DNA of 63,291 nt from an uncultured Porphyromonadaceae bacterium. Lineage in GTDB: Bacteria; Bacteroidota; Bacteroidia; Bacteroidales; Paludibacteraceae. Under the pieces are notes generated by a model. That model ran no database searches, was not told where the DNA came from, and was given only the letters and a program-made list of their open reading frames with translations. The stretch is from contig CASEAJ010000039.1 in the NCBI GenBank assembly GCA_949285425.1, positions 1 to 63,291 of the forward strand, given 5' to 3'. This document shows, in pieces, positions 43,996 through 54,746 of this stretch. Numbering within the stretch: the first letter of the stretch is position 1; each line of letters starts with the position of its first letter. Position numbers and translations under genes: made by a program.

Positions 43996-45288
43996 TTAAA
44001 TCAATGTCAACAATTCGTTTTGTACAAAATAGACAAAAGCTCCGGCAAAATAGCCCAACAAAGCCCAAGGAGTGACACGTTTGGCATAGTCCATGAAATT
44101 AATTTTTTCCATTCCCATAGCCGCCACTCCTGCAGCTGAACCAATAATGAGTATACTTCCTCCGGTCCCTGCAGCGTAGGCCAACAATTCCCAAATGCAA
44201 TTATCCATCGGGAAAAGTGACAAACTGTACATTCCTTGCGTTGCAGCCACCAATGGTACGTTATCCACAACAGAAGACACAAGACCTATAATGAGTATTA
44301 TGATATCCTGACTACCCACATGGGCCATGAGCCAATCTGAAGCCGTCGCCAAAATGCCCGACACTTCAAGTGCTGCTACTGCCGTGAGAATCCCAAGAAA
44401 AAACAATATGCTTGACATGTCAATGTGATGCAAGGCATGAACCAACGAATAAGGATTCGCCTCTTCCGATTCATAACGATTGGCACGTTGCATGATTTCT
44501 GTCACAACCCATAGCACGCCAACTCCAAACAACATTCCCATAAACGGAGGAAGATGCGTATAAGTCTTAAAAACCGGAACCATAATCAGTATCAGCAGTC
44601 CCAGACAAAGCACCGCTACCTGTTGACGTTTGTTCAACGATTGAACCCTCCTGCCCGTTCCTTCCGGAGCACGCTCTATATAACCATGCATAGCACGTGA
44701 AATGAACAGCAGAGGAACCAACAAGGAAACCAACGATGGCAAGAACAGTTTTAACATGATGTTCGATGCCGAAATCTGTCCTCCAATCCACAACATTGTA
44801 GTCGTAACATCACCGATTGGAGTCCATGCCCCTCCTGCATTTGCGGCAATCACCACCACACCGGTAAACATCATGCGGTCTTTCACATTGTCTATCAGTT
44901 TACGCAACAACGAGACCATGACAATAGTCGTTGTCAAATTGTCCAAGACCGATGAAAAGAAAAAAGTCATCAAACCGACTATCCACACCAATACCCGCTT
45001 TTTGTTCTGGGTAATATGGTCGGTTATCAATTCAAATCCGTTATGTGCATCAATAAGTTCAATGATAGTCATTGCACCCATGAGAAAAAACAATGTGCTT
45101 GACGTATCACCCAAATGCTCTATCAACTGTCCGTTGACAGCCGCTTTGTCGGTTGCGTGTAGCATATAGATAACCCATACGACCACACCTGTAAGCAATG
45201 CTACGGCCGTTTTGTTGATTCCGGTCCTTTGTTCCAATGTAATGCACAAATAACCGGCAACAAATACCGATAATATCCAGAATTCCAT
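43996..45288 (-). CDS. nhaD: Na+/H+ antiporter NhaD
   Basis: A 430-residue inner-membrane protein of the ion-transporter/ArsB-NhaD superfamily. It has about eleven to thirteen hydrophobic segments with VLDNLTTTIVMVSLLRKLI, IAANAGGAWTPIGDVTTTML and SSVVDNVPLVAATQGMY, all typical of NhaD. It is co-oriented with nhaA. Tandem antiporters of different folds suggest adaptation to salt or alkaline conditions, or coupling to an Na+-dependent respiratory chain. Confidence 0.9.
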   Translation of the reverse strand: MEFWILSVFVAGYLCITLEQRTGINKTAVALLTGVVVWVIYMLHATDKAAVNGQLIEHLGDTSSTLFFLMGAMTIIELIDAHNGFELITDHITQNKKRVLVWIVGLMTFFFSSVLDNLTTTIVMVSLLRKLIDNVKDRMMFTGVVVIAANAGGAWTPIGDVTTTMLWIGGQISASNIMLKLFLPSLVSLLVPLLFISRAMHGYIERAPEGTGRRVQSLNKRQQVAVLCLGLLILIMVPVFKTYTHLPPFMGMLFGVGVLWVVTEIMQRANRYESEEANPYSLVHALHHIDMSSILFFLGILTAVAALEVSGILATASDWLMAHVGSQDIIILIIGLVSSVVDNVPLVAATQGMYSLSLFPMDNCIWELLAYAAGTGGSILIIGSAAGVAAMGMEKINFMDYAKRVTPWALLGYFAGAFVYFVQNELLTLI

Positions 45289-45343
45289 TTTTAATTTGTT
45301 TTTAGCTACAGTCCCCTTTCCGCATGCCGGATCAAAACTAGGT

Positions 45344-47131
45344 TCAATCCAATTTCAACACGGCTAGGAAGGCTTTCTGAGGAACTTCGACCGAACCGAT
45401 TTGTTTCATCCGCTTCTTCCCTTTTTTCTGTTTTTCCAGCAATTTGCGCTTACGGGAAATATCTCCACCATAACATTTTGCAGTCACATCCTTACGTACG
45501 GCCTTTATTGTTTCACGGGCTATGATTTTTGCTCCTATTGCAGCCTGCACTGCTATGTCAAACTGCTGACGCGGTATCAGTTCCTTCAACTTCTCGCACA
45601 TGCGACGACCTAATGCGACAGCATTATCAAAATGAATGAGCGATGAAAGAGCATCTACCGGCTCACCATTCAACAGGATATCCAACTTTATCAGTTTCGA
45701 AGCGCGATAGCCATTCATGTGATAATCAAATGAAGCATAGCCTTTGGATATACTTTTCAGTTTGTCATAGAAGTCGAATACAATCTCACCCAGCGGCATA
45801 TCAAACAACAACTCCATCCGGTTACCAGAAATATATTCCTGTTTCACCAACTCACCACGTTTGCCAAGACACAGTGTCATGATTTGACCAATGTATTCGG
45901 TTCTTGTAATAATGGAAGCACGGATGTAGGGTTCTTCTATACGGTCTATGGCCAACACATCCGGCAAGCCCGAAGGATTGTGAACCTCCAACAATTCCCC
46001 TTTCTTCGTATAAACTTTGTACGACACATTGGGAACCGTTGTAATCACATTCATATCAAATTCACGATCCAAGCGTTCCTGTACAATTTCCATGTGAAGC
46101 ATGCCAAGAAAACCGCACCGGAAACCAAATCCCAACGCAATCGATGATTCCGGCTCAAAAGTAAGGGAAGCATCGTTCAACTGCAGTTTTTCTATTGCTG
46201 CACGCAAATCCTCAAAGTCTTCCGTTTCTATAGGATAAACCCCGGCAAACACCATTGGCTTCACTTCCTCAAAACCATCAATGGCATGCAATGCCGGATT
46301 CTTCACGTGAGTTATGGTATCACCCACCTTCACTTCCCTTGAAGTCTTGATACCTGAAATGATATACCCCACATTTCCTGCACTCAAACTTTGTTGAGGG
46401 ACCATATCCAATTTCAAAATCCCAATTTCATCCGCATCATATTCCTTGCCTGTTGCTATAAATTTCACCAAATCGCCCGGATGAATTGTTCCGTTTACTA
46501 TTTTAAAATAAGCTATGATGCCGCGAAATGCATTAAATACAGAATCAAAAATAAGACATTGAAGCGGAGCATCCGGATCTCCTTTCGGAGCAGGAACCCG
46601 TTCTACTATGGCGCGCAAAATTTCTTCCACCCCCATACCGGTCTTTCCGCTGGCACGAATTATATCCGACCGTTTACAACCTATCAACTCCACAATCTGA
46701 TCCTCCACTTCTTCTGGCATCGCATTGTCCATATCCATCTTGTTCATCACCGGAATAATCTCCAGATCATGCTCTATTGCCATATACAGGTTGGATATTG
46801 TCTGAGCTTGAATACCTTGCGTTGCATCGACTATAAGCAAAGCACCTTCGCATGCTGCTATAGAACGCGACACTTCATAGGAAAAATCCACATGCCCCGG
46901 AGTGTCTATCAGGTTCAGGATATACTCCTGCCCATCCATATTGAAATTCATCTGTATGGCATGACTCTTGATTGTTATACCACGTTCGCGTTCCAAATCC
47001 ATATTGTCAAGTACCTGTGCCTGCAAGTCCTTTTCCGCCAAAGTCTTGGTATATTCCAACAGGCGGTCGGCCAAGGTACTTTTCCCGTGATCGATATGTG
47101 CTATAATGCAAAAATTACGGATATTCTTCAT
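45344..47131 (-). CDS. lepA: Translation elongation factor 4 (LepA)
   Basis: A 595-residue ribosomal GTPase that promotes back-translocation or initiation-related steps. G1 is AHIDHGKST (11-19); DTPGHVDF (G3) and NKMDMDNA (G4) follow, then domains II-V with the LepA-specific C-terminal region rich in [13 protein letters not shown]. Full length and intact. The promoter is just upstream on the minus strand. Confidence 0.96.
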   Translation of the reverse strand: MKNIRNFCIIAHIDHGKSTLADRLLEYTKTLAEKDLQAQVLDNMDLERERGITIKSHAIQMNFNMDGQEYILNLIDTPGHVDFSYEVSRSIAACEGALLIVDATQGIQAQTISNLYMAIEHDLEIIPVMNKMDMDNAMPEEVEDQIVELIGCKRSDIIRASGKTGMGVEEILRAIVERVPAPKGDPDAPLQCLIFDSVFNAFRGIIAYFKIVNGTIHPGDLVKFIATGKEYDADEIGILKLDMVPQQSLSAGNVGYIISGIKTSREVKVGDTITHVKNPALHAIDGFEEVKPMVFAGVYPIETEDFEDLRAAIEKLQLNDASLTFEPESSIALGFGFRCGFLGMLHMEIVQERLDREFDMNVITTVPNVSYKVYTKKGELLEVHNPSGLPDVLAIDRIEEPYIRASIITRTEYIGQIMTLCLGKRGELVKQEYISGNRMELLFDMPLGEIVFDFYDKLKSISKGYASFDYHMNGYRASKLIKLDILLNGEPVDALSSLIHFDNAVALGRRMCEKLKELIPRQQFDIAVQAAIGAKIIARETIKAVRKDVTAKCYGGDISRKRKLLEKQKKGKKRMKQIGSVEVPQKAFLAVLKLD

Positions 47132-47162
47132 CTTCTTTTCTTACTTTCTTTTTTAAAAAGTG

Positions 47163-47192
47163 CAAAGATAAATATTTAATCGACAACTGCAA
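47163..47192 (-). promoter_or_regulatory. Promoter of lepA
   Basis: The minus strand has TATCTTTG (47170-47163) with TTG 19 bp upstream (47192-47190), about 30 bp before the lepA start. Confidence 0.6.
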
Positions 47193-47207
47193 GTTGGGGA
47201 TAAAGGC

Positions 47208-48236
47208 TCAAATCCCTTTCAAAGCCTGAACCAGAGTTTCATTTTCCTCCGGTGTGCCCACCGTTATACGCAACCCGCCATGACACAAAGTCACCTTGTT
47301 CCGGTTACGAACTATGATTCCTTTATTCGTCAGATAGGAATAAACAGCATCTGCATCTGGCACCCTCACCAGCACAAAGTTGGCATCCGTCGGATAAACA
47401 TGACGAACGACTGGAATGTCAGCCAGTTCCTCCAACAGTCTTGCACGTTCCTCCAACAATATTTTGACCCATTCGCGGGTTCTATCAGCATGATTCAAAA
47501 GGTCCAAAGCCTGCTGTTGGGTCAACAGATTCACATTATACGGATATTTTATCTTATTCAACACCTGTATGATCTCTTCAGATGCGAAAGCCATTCCCAA
47601 ACGGATGGCCGCACTTCCCCATGCCTTGGAAAAAGTCTGTAAAATCACCAGGTTCGGGAATTCATGCAGACGACACAAAAAACTTTTCCTGGCCGAAAAA
47701 TCGATATATGCCTCATCAAGTACCACTATACCATGAAAATTGCGCAATACAGTTTCTACTTCAACCACATTCAAACTGTTACCGGTAGGATTGTTCGGAG
47801 AACACAGCCATACCAACTTCGTATGCGCATCGGTTGCAGCCAACAGATTAGCGGACGAAAGTTCAAAACCTTCATCAAGCAACACTTTGCGATACTCCAC
47901 ATCATTAATGTCGGCACACACCTTATACATTCCATACGTAGGTTCAATGGCTACGACATTATCTACACGGGGCTCACAAAAAGCCCTGTAAAGCAAATCT
48001 ATCGGCTCATCACTTCCATTTCCCAAAAACACGTTTTCCCATGCCACGCCTTTCAAAGCGGAAATTCGTTGTTTGAGTTTTATCTGCAAAGGATCCGGAT
48101 AACGGTTGAAAGGTGCATTGTATGGATTTTCGTTTGCATCAAGAAAAACCGATGCTTCGCCCTTGAATTCATCGCGGGCACAAGAATATGGATGAAGTTT
48201 CCGGATATTGGCTCGAAGAAGTTGTTGTAAGTCCAT
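47208..48236 (-). CDS. hisC: Histidinol-phosphate aminotransferase
   Basis: A 342-residue PLP aminotransferase of histidine biosynthesis. It contains [44 protein letters not shown] and [13 protein letters not shown] with the PLP lysine. It stands alone on the minus strand, not in a his cluster. Enzymes of this family can also act on aromatic amino acids, but the N-terminal and NPTGN motifs favour HisC. Confidence 0.91.
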   Translation of the reverse strand: MDLQQLLRANIRKLHPYSCARDEFKGEASVFLDANENPYNAPFNRYPDPLQIKLKQRISALKGVAWENVFLGNGSDEPIDLLYRAFCEPRVDNVVAIEPTYGMYKVCADINDVEYRKVLLDEGFELSSANLLAATDAHTKLVWLCSPNNPTGNSLNVVEVETVLRNFHGIVVLDEAYIDFSARKSFLCRLHEFPNLVILQTFSKAWGSAAIRLGMAFASEEIIQVLNKIKYPYNVNLLTQQQALDLLNHADRTREWVKILLEERARLLEELADIPVVRHVYPTDANFVLVRVPDADAVYSYLTNKGIIVRNRNKVTLCHGGLRITVGTPEENETLVQALKGI

Positions 48237-48453
48237 GAATGATATTTCAGTTTAATGCCATAGGCTCCTTATGATATGCAAAGTTACAGATTTTACAGCA
48301 AAATAATAACGATTCATATTCTTTTCTGCGCATTTTTAGGTTATTTTCCAGACATAAAGTCCTAATTTTCTATTCCAAAACTTCCCAACATTGTAACTTG
48401 TCCCGTTCAAATAAGCCTACGACTTCCTGCCATGCAAGACACAAAGCACGCAA

Positions 48454-48486
48454 ACAGCCCTTGCCACAACACATGGCAAGGGCTGT
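48454..48486 (-). terminator. Terminator-like stem-loop after clpC
   Basis: ACAGCCCTTGCCA and TGGCAAGGGCTGT form a 13-bp stem. The U-tract on the minus strand is short. Confidence 0.6.
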
Positions 48487-48524
48487 TATCCAGTCGTTCT
48501 TACCGGCGGAACTCATTCCACCGA

Positions 48525-51068
48525 TCATTCTTCCAATTCTTTTGGAGGTTCTTTCAAAGCCTGGGATGGTTTGATGATTTCAGCCTTCACTTTCTTGTTT
48601 TCCTTATCAAGAGTCATCATAATGGTATCGCCCACTTCAACTTCACCGGCAAGAATCACATCGGCCAGTTCATCTTCCATATACCGTTGGATAGCCCGCT
48701 TCAACGGACGCGCTCCATATTGCACATCATACCCTTGCTCGGCTATAAAATCTTTTGCTTCGGCCGAAAGTTCCAACTTGTACCCCATTTCCGTAACACG
48801 TCCGAACAGCCCTTTTAATTCCAAATCAATTATGGAGAATATCGCTTCTTTACTCAGCTGGTCGAATATGATTACATCATCCACACGATTCAGAAACTCG
48901 GGAGAGAATGTTTTCTGCAGTGCCTTTTGAATAACTCCGCGTGAATATTCAGAAGTCATTTTCGTATCGGTCTCCACATTAAAGCCTATTCCCCGTCCAA
49001 AATCCTTGAGTTGGCGCGTTCCGACATTTGAAGTCATGATGATAATCGTATTCTTGAAGTCGATGCGACGCCCCAAACTGTCTGTCAAACGTCCTTCATC
49101 CATTACCTGAAGCAAAAGATTGAACACATCCGGATGCGCCTTTTCTATTTCATCAAACAAGATTATGGAATAGGGCTTACGGCGTACCCGTTCTGTCAAT
49201 TGGCCGCCTTCTTCATACCCCACATAACCGGGAGGAGCCCCAATAAGACGCGAGACACTGAATTTTTCCATATATTCACTCATGTCAACACGTATCAGTG
49301 CATCCTGACTGTCAAACATGAATTCAGCCAACGACTTTGCCAAGTGTGTTTTTCCCACACCTGTCGGACCTAGAAATATAAACGAACCTATAGGCTTGTT
49401 CGGATCCTTGAGTCCTATACGGTTACGCTGTATGGCTTTTACTATTTTTTCCACCGCATCGTCCTGACCGATAATTTTGCTTTGAAGCACATCTTTCATC
49501 TGACGGAGTTTCAAACCTTCAGCCTGTGCTATGCGCTGCACCGGAATGCCTGACATCATGGCCACTACTTCTGCCACTTGTTCTTCATCTACTGTTTCCG
49601 GATGTTGCTGCGCTTCTTCCTCCCAACGACGTATAGCATCATCCAACGCATATTGTGTCTGTTTTTCCTGATCGCGTATAGGTACGGCAAGTTCATATTG
49701 CTGTGCTTCCAATACTCTCGCTTTTTCTGCACGCAACTCATCCAGTTTCTTTTCCAGTGCCTCTATTTCTGCAGGCACCGAAACGGTACCGATGTGTACA
49801 CGCGAACCGGCTTCATCCAAAGCATCAATAGCTTTATCGGGAAATGCACGGTCGGTTATATACCGGTCGGTCAGACGGACACAAGCCTCAATGGCCTCGG
49901 GTGTATAACGCACATTGTGATGATATTCGTACCGGTCTTGTATGTTACGCAGTATTTGCAGAGTTTCATCTGCTGTTGTCGGTTCAACCAGCACTTTCTG
50001 AAAACGACGCTCCAAAGCACCATCTTTCTCTATGCTCTGCCTGTATTCATCAAGTGTCGTGGCACCGATACACTGAATCTCTCCACGGGCCAAAGCTGGT
50101 TTCAGCATGTTTGCCGCATCCAGCGAACCAGGCGCTCCACCAGCCCCGACTATTGTATGAATTTCATCAATGAAAAGAATGATGTTCGGATTTTTCTGCA
50201 ATTCATTCAATATGGCTTTGATTCGTTCCTCGAATTGCCCGCGATACTTTGTGCCTGCTACAATCGAAGCCATGTCAAGCGAAACGACCCGCTTGTCAAA
50301 CAATACACGCGACACACGATGCTGCATAATGCGCAAAGCCAGCCCCTCGACAATGGCCGATTTTCCCACACCCGGATCACCTATCAGCACCGGATTGTTT
50401 TTCTTTCGACGGCTTAATATCTGGGCCAAGCGTTCTATTTCCTTTTCTCGTCCCACAATAGGGTCAAGCCGATTCTCCAAAGCAGCTTTCGTTATGTCGG
50501 TTCCAAACGAGTCAAGCGCCGGTGTGTCACTTTGCTTTTGCGAAGCCGATGAAGCTGCCGACGATCTGCGCTGAGAATAGTGCACGTTCACATCCTCATC
50601 CTCCTCATCTTCATCAGGGAAATCGGTTCCCAAACGCGGCTTGGCTGTCGAACCCTGCAGGTAGGCCTTTGCCGACTCATACGACACATGCTCTGCAGCC
50701 AACACATCCACTGCCAGATTGTTCTTTTCCTTTAATATGGCCAACAACAAATGCTCCGTATCCACCACATCGGCCGACAACGAACGCGACTCCAGTTCCA
50801 TCAACTTTTTAATGCGCTCCGTACTTCTCAGCACCGAAAGAGTATCTCCCGCAGCCGGTGCCATGTCGGTCCGTATCTGACTTTCTATTGTCTGTTTTAT
50901 TTTCTGTACATTCACCTGCAAATAATTCAATATATCAATAGCCTTTCCTTCCCCATTGCGTAAAATGGCAAGCAACAGATGTTCAGGCCCCACATAATTA
51001 TTGCCCAAACGCTCGGCTTCCTGCATGCTGTAAGACAGCACATCCTGCAATTGTTCAGAATAATTCAT
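48525..51068 (-). CDS. clpC: Clp protease ATP-binding subunit ClpC
   Basis: An AAA+ unfoldase of about 847 residues that feeds ClpP. It has Clp N-terminal repeats (about 1-150), AAA1 with GDPGVGKSAIVEGLA, a middle coiled-coil/UVR-like region, AAA2 with GPTGVGKTHLAKSLAEF, and a C-terminal D2-small domain. Start at 51068 (MNYSEQLQDV); a second ATG lies two codons upstream. A consensus-spaced promoter lies directly upstream. Protein quality-control role inferred from family. Confidence 0.93.
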   Translation of the reverse strand: MNYSEQLQDVLSYSMQEAERLGNNYVGPEHLLLAILRNGEGKAIDILNYLQVNVQKIKQTIESQIRTDMAPAAGDTLSVLRSTERIKKLMELESRSLSADVVDTEHLLLAILKEKNNLAVDVLAAEHVSYESAKAYLQGSTAKPRLGTDFPDEDEEDEDVNVHYSQRRSSAASSASQKQSDTPALDSFGTDITKAALENRLDPIVGREKEIERLAQILSRRKKNNPVLIGDPGVGKSAIVEGLALRIMQHRVSRVLFDKRVVSLDMASIVAGTKYRGQFEERIKAILNELQKNPNIILFIDEIHTIVGAGGAPGSLDAANMLKPALARGEIQCIGATTLDEYRQSIEKDGALERRFQKVLVEPTTADETLQILRNIQDRYEYHHNVRYTPEAIEACVRLTDRYITDRAFPDKAIDALDEAGSRVHIGTVSVPAEIEALEKKLDELRAEKARVLEAQQYELAVPIRDQEKQTQYALDDAIRRWEEEAQQHPETVDEEQVAEVVAMMSGIPVQRIAQAEGLKLRQMKDVLQSKIIGQDDAVEKIVKAIQRNRIGLKDPNKPIGSFIFLGPTGVGKTHLAKSLAEFMFDSQDALIRVDMSEYMEKFSVSRLIGAPPGYVGYEEGGQLTERVRRKPYSIILFDEIEKAHPDVFNLLLQVMDEGRLTDSLGRRIDFKNTIIIMTSNVGTRQLKDFGRGIGFNVETDTKMTSEYSRGVIQKALQKTFSPEFLNRVDDVIIFDQLSKEAIFSIIDLELKGLFGRVTEMGYKLELSAEAKDFIAEQGYDVQYGARPLKRAIQRYMEDELADVILAGEVEVGDTIMMTLDKENKKVKAEIIKPSQALKEPPKELEE

Positions 51069-51095
51069 AATCATTTCTCCGCTTTATTTTTGTCA

Positions 51096-51126
51096 CAAAG
51101 ATAAATATAAACCTGTTAACCGCAAA
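51096..51126 (-). promoter_or_regulatory. Promoter of clpC
   Basis: On the minus strand TTTG (51126-51123), exactly 19 bp, then TATCTTTG (51103-51096). A textbook Bacteroidota promoter about 28 bp before the start codon. Confidence 0.75.
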
Positions 51127-51280
51127 GAAGGGGCAACCGCACCGGTCTTCGCATACACACTTGCTGCCACACAAAAATAATACCGAAAACACAACTACCG
51201 GAAAAACGATCATTTTGACAGCATTTGTTAACTTGTTTTATGAAAATTTCCCCCACTGTTACAACTACAATAATTTTTTG

Positions 51281-51288
51281 TAGTTTTG
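51281..51288 (+). promoter_or_regulatory. Putative -7 element of the MFS transporter gene
   Basis: TAGTTTTG matches TAnnTTTG, 43 bp before the start codon at 51331. No clear -33 element. Confidence 0.45.
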
Positions 51289-51330
51289 CGCTTCATTTCA
51301 TCTATTTAATTGAACACAATACAAATTATC

Positions 51331-52995
51331 ATGACTGAAAAAATTTCAAAAACCCTTCGCGACAATGCTTTCATACGCTGGACAGCACTGTTGCTCCTGG
51401 CTTCGGCCATGTTCTGTTCATATATATTTATGGACATCCTCTCTCCCATCAAAGACCTCATGCAATCGACCCGCGGATGGGACTCTACCGCTTTCGGTAC
51501 CATGCAAGGGTCGGAAACATTCCTCAACGTATTCGTGTTTTTCCTCATTTTCGCCGGCATTATACTCGACAAGATGGGGGTCCGCTTCACCGCCGTTTTG
51601 TCGGGAGCGGTCATGCTGGTCGGTGCCGTCATCAAGTGGTACGCCGTGTCCGACTCATTTATCGGAAGCGAGCTTGAAACATGGTTTATCAATCATCTGA
51701 ACTATATCCCAGGGTTTGACGAACTGGGCATTTCTCCTTTTTACCGGGGCATGCCCGCATCAGCCAAAGTAGCAGCCATCGGCTTCATGATATTCGGATG
51801 CGGCGTCGAAATGGCAGGCATCACCGTAAGCCGCGGCATTGTAAAATGGTTTAAAGGGCGCGAAATGGCATTGGCCATGGGGTCAGAAATGGCATTGGCC
51901 CGACTGGGCGTAGCTACCTGCATGATATTTTCACCCATGTTCGCCAAATGGGGAGGCAGCATCAATGTTTCACGTTCGGTAGCATTCGGCGTAGTCCTGC
52001 TGCTTATCGCACTCATCATGTTCATCGTTTACTTTTTCATGGACAAAAAACTTGACGCGCAAACCGGAGAAGCGGAAGAAAAGGACGATCCTTTTAAAAT
52101 CAGCGATTTGGGCGCCATCCTCACAAGCAGCGGATTCTGGCTGGTGGCTTTGCTCTGCGTTCTTTACTACTCTGCCATTTTCCCTTTCCAAAAATATGCA
52201 GTAAACATGCTGCAATGCAACCTCACCTTTACACAAGTGCCTGCCGACTCGTTTTGGGCCAGCAACCAAGTCACAATCATACAATACGTCATCATGCTGA
52301 TAGTTGCTGCCTCTTCCTTCATGAGCAACTTTCAAAAAAGCATTGCGGCCAAAACGGGACTGCTCATCACAGCCTGCATAGCGTTGATAGTGTTCTGCTA
52401 TATGGGTTATATGCGTCAAAGTGCCGAAACCGTATTTGCCGTATTTCCTCTGCTGGCAGTGGGCATTACGCCCATTTTGGGCAGCTACGTAGACCATAAA
52501 GGCAAAGCCGCCTCCATGCTGGTCATCGGATCACTGCTGCTCATTCTCTGTCACCTTACATTCGCCTTTGTACTGCCTCAATTCAAAGGCAACAGCGTTG
52601 GAGGCGTAACTGTAGCATACCTCACCATTTTAGTACTTGGAGCGAGCTTTTCGCTGGTACCGGCCGCCTTGTGGCCTAGCGTCCCGAAACTGGTCGATGC
52701 AAAAATCATCGGCAGTGCTTATGCACTCATCTTTTGGATACAGAACATTGGCTTGTGGCTCTTCCCGCTTCTCATCGGCAAGGTGCTCGACAGCACCAAC
52801 CCGCAACTGACCGCCGACCTGGCCAGCGGAGCTATCAGCGCCGAGGAAGCCGCCGTTTCATACGACTATACCGCAGCCCTCATCATGCTGGCTAGTTTGG
52901 GAGTAGCCGCCTTGCTGCTGGGCTTCGTGCTTAAAGTGGTGGACAAGAAAAAGAAACTCGGCTTGGAACTGCCAAACGTTGAAAAGGAAGGATAA
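51331..52995 (+). CDS. MFS transporter
   Basis: A 554-residue inner-membrane protein starting at ATG 51331 (MTEKISKTLRD). About twelve hydrophobic segments include ALLLLASAMFCSYIFMDILSP and the half-end motif IMTEK-like loop KWFKGREMALAMGSEMALARLG, typical of nitrate/oligosaccharide-type major facilitators. A long central loop and a charged tail follow (KVVDKKKKLGLELPNVEKEG). Substrate is not identifiable. It ends at a strong bidirectional terminator. Confidence 0.9.
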   Translation: MTEKISKTLRDNAFIRWTALLLLASAMFCSYIFMDILSPIKDLMQSTRGWDSTAFGTMQGSETFLNVFVFFLIFAGIILDKMGVRFTAVLSGAVMLVGAVIKWYAVSDSFIGSELETWFINHLNYIPGFDELGISPFYRGMPASAKVAAIGFMIFGCGVEMAGITVSRGIVKWFKGREMALAMGSEMALARLGVATCMIFSPMFAKWGGSINVSRSVAFGVVLLLIALIMFIVYFFMDKKLDAQTGEAEEKDDPFKISDLGAILTSSGFWLVALLCVLYYSAIFPFQKYAVNMLQCNLTFTQVPADSFWASNQVTIIQYVIMLIVAASSFMSNFQKSIAAKTGLLITACIALIVFCYMGYMRQSAETVFAVFPLLAVGITPILGSYVDHKGKAASMLVIGSLLLILCHLTFAFVLPQFKGNSVGGVTVAYLTILVLGASFSLVPAALWPSVPKLVDAKIIGSAYALIFWIQNIGLWLFPLLIGKVLDSTNPQLTADLASGAISAEEAAVSYDYTAALIMLASLGVAALLLGFVLKVVDKKKKLGLELPNVEKEG

Positions 52996-53015
52996 TCCGC
53001 CTGCTATCCTAAACA

Positions 53016-53061
53016 CGACAAAAAAATGTCCTTTGGAAATCCAAAGGACATTTTTTTGTCG
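53016..53061. terminator. Terminator of the MFS gene
   Basis: A 21-bp perfect stem from 53016-53036 and 53041-53061 with a 4-base loop, A-rich on the left and T-rich on the right, so it can act in both directions. Confidence 0.9.
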
Positions 53062-53187
53062 TAACCCGAAACGCCCGAGCCATACAATCAAGCTCAACGA
53101 TGTTGCAGAATGTATGCCGGCAGGCTGTAACAAGTGTCCTTTCACAGCAATTGTCCGGACAAAATTCATTTTTTTATCAAATCTTAT

Positions 53188-53195
53188 TATTTTTG
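53188..53195 (+). promoter_or_regulatory. Putative -7 element of the acyltransferase gene
   Basis: TATTTTTG matches TAnnTTTG about 29 bp upstream of the start at 53224. Confidence 0.45.
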
Positions 53196-53223
53196 CAGGC
53201 CGAAATGAACACGAAAAATTATT

Positions 53224-54573
53224 ATGTCTAAAATATACGACCTGACCCTTTCCTATCGTTTGGGACGGAGATATGTGAACCCTGTTTTCAAACGCTTCTA
53301 TTCCAAATTCATTGTATTGGGAAAAGAAAACATCCCCGAACGCGGTCCGGTGATTTTCGCCCCCAATCATCTGAATGCATTGATGGATGCACTGGTCATA
53401 CTGGCCAGCACACCATACAAACTGTCAAATACGTTTGTTGCACGCTCCGACATTTTCAAGAAAGGACTCTTTGCCAAGGTGCTCCGCTTCCTGAAAATCC
53501 TGCCTGCATTCCGCATTCGCGATGGCTATGAAAACTTAGGCAAGAACGATGCCACTTTCGATGAAGCACGCGAGGTGCTCGAGCAGCACAATGCCCTTTG
53601 TGTAATGCCGGAAGGCAACCAGGGAGACCAGCGCAAATTGCGTTCGTTCGCAAAAGGCATCTTCCGCATTGCATTTACCGCCCAGGAAAAAACAGGTGAC
53701 AAGGAACCCATTAAGATTATCCCCGTAGGCATTGATTACAGCGACCGTCGACATTTTGGAGCCGAAGTCATTGCCAACTATGGCACCCCGCTCATAGTAA
53801 ACGACTACATGCCGCTGTACAAGGAGAATCCGGCCATAGCCATCAACACATTGCGCGCCGACCTGAAAAGCGCATTGCACAAACAAACGGTCGACCTGGC
53901 TACCGAAAAGTATTATGATGCTTTCGTAACGGCCGTTTACGCTACCGATCGAACCATAGCAAGAACACAGTTCGGTAAAAGCGATGCAGCATCGTGTTTC
54001 CGGGTCCGCCAACAAACAGCCGAACGACTTATCGCATTGGAAACGAACACACCCGAAAAAGCCGAACAGCTCAATGAAATATGCAATGAATACAGAACAT
54101 TGAAAAAACACCTGCGGCTGACCGAAGAAACATTGCAACAACCGGCAAATGCATTCCTCTTCATATTGCAAAATCTGTGGCTGTTGCTGACAGTACCTGT
54201 ATTTGTATGCGGTTTCGTACTGAACATGTTTCCATTCCTGCTTCCCAGCTTTATCCGCAAGAAAATGGGCGTAAAATACGATGGCTTCTTCAGTTCATTT
54301 GATTTCGTGTTGGGCGGCATCATCACATTTCCCATATTCTACCTGTTGCAAACCATTCTTTTTACCATTCTTTCACCCACTCCGTGGTGGTCGGTTCTTC
54401 TGTTCATTCCGGCCCAATACCTGCTGGGAAAATGGGCATTCAAATGGTACACAATGGCAGGAAAACACATCAACCGTATCAGATATCAGATATTGAAAAA
54501 AAGCCGCAAACAACAGACCCAACACATCAACGAGTTACGCGCTCAAATACTTTCAATTATCGAAGCGCAATAA
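53224..54573 (+). CDS. PlsC-type 1-acyl-glycerol-3-phosphate acyltransferase family protein
   Basis: A 449-residue membrane-associated acyltransferase. Catalytic HX4D is NHLNALMD (His49, Asp54); PEGNQGDQRKL (about 129-139) replaces the usual EGTR loop. After the acyltransferase domain (about 1-245) a helical region and two or three C-terminal membrane segments (about 315-425) follow. Role: acyl transfer in phospholipid or other lipid synthesis; the exact acceptor is unknown. The C-terminal extension makes it longer than PlsC. Confidence 0.86.
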   Translation: MSKIYDLTLSYRLGRRYVNPVFKRFYSKFIVLGKENIPERGPVIFAPNHLNALMDALVILASTPYKLSNTFVARSDIFKKGLFAKVLRFLKILPAFRIRDGYENLGKNDATFDEAREVLEQHNALCVMPEGNQGDQRKLRSFAKGIFRIAFTAQEKTGDKEPIKIIPVGIDYSDRRHFGAEVIANYGTPLIVNDYMPLYKENPAIAINTLRADLKSALHKQTVDLATEKYYDAFVTAVYATDRTIARTQFGKSDAASCFRVRQQTAERLIALETNTPEKAEQLNEICNEYRTLKKHLRLTEETLQQPANAFLFILQNLWLLLTVPVFVCGFVLNMFPFLLPSFIRKKMGVKYDGFFSSFDFVLGGIITFPIFYLLQTILFTILSPTPWWSVLLFIPAQYLLGKWAFKWYTMAGKHINRIRYQILKKSRKQQTQHINELRAQILSIIEAQ

Positions 54574-54623
54574 CCAACACTGGGCAAATATCGTCATTGC
54601 GACCAGAAACTTTTTTAAGCAAC

Positions 54624-54659
54624 TGCAGGCTTCCGTATCTCCGTATACAGAAGCCTGCA
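54624..54659 (+). terminator. Terminator after the acyltransferase gene
   Basis: TGCAGGCTTC and GAAGCCTGCA form a 10-bp stem, followed by ATTTT. Confidence 0.75.
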
Positions 54660-54746
54660 ATTTTCATATGCCCCACCCCTAGCCTCCACATGAACGCAAC
54701 CAAAAAACACGGGATGCAACCTCCGCAAAAAAAGAGAATCCGGAAT

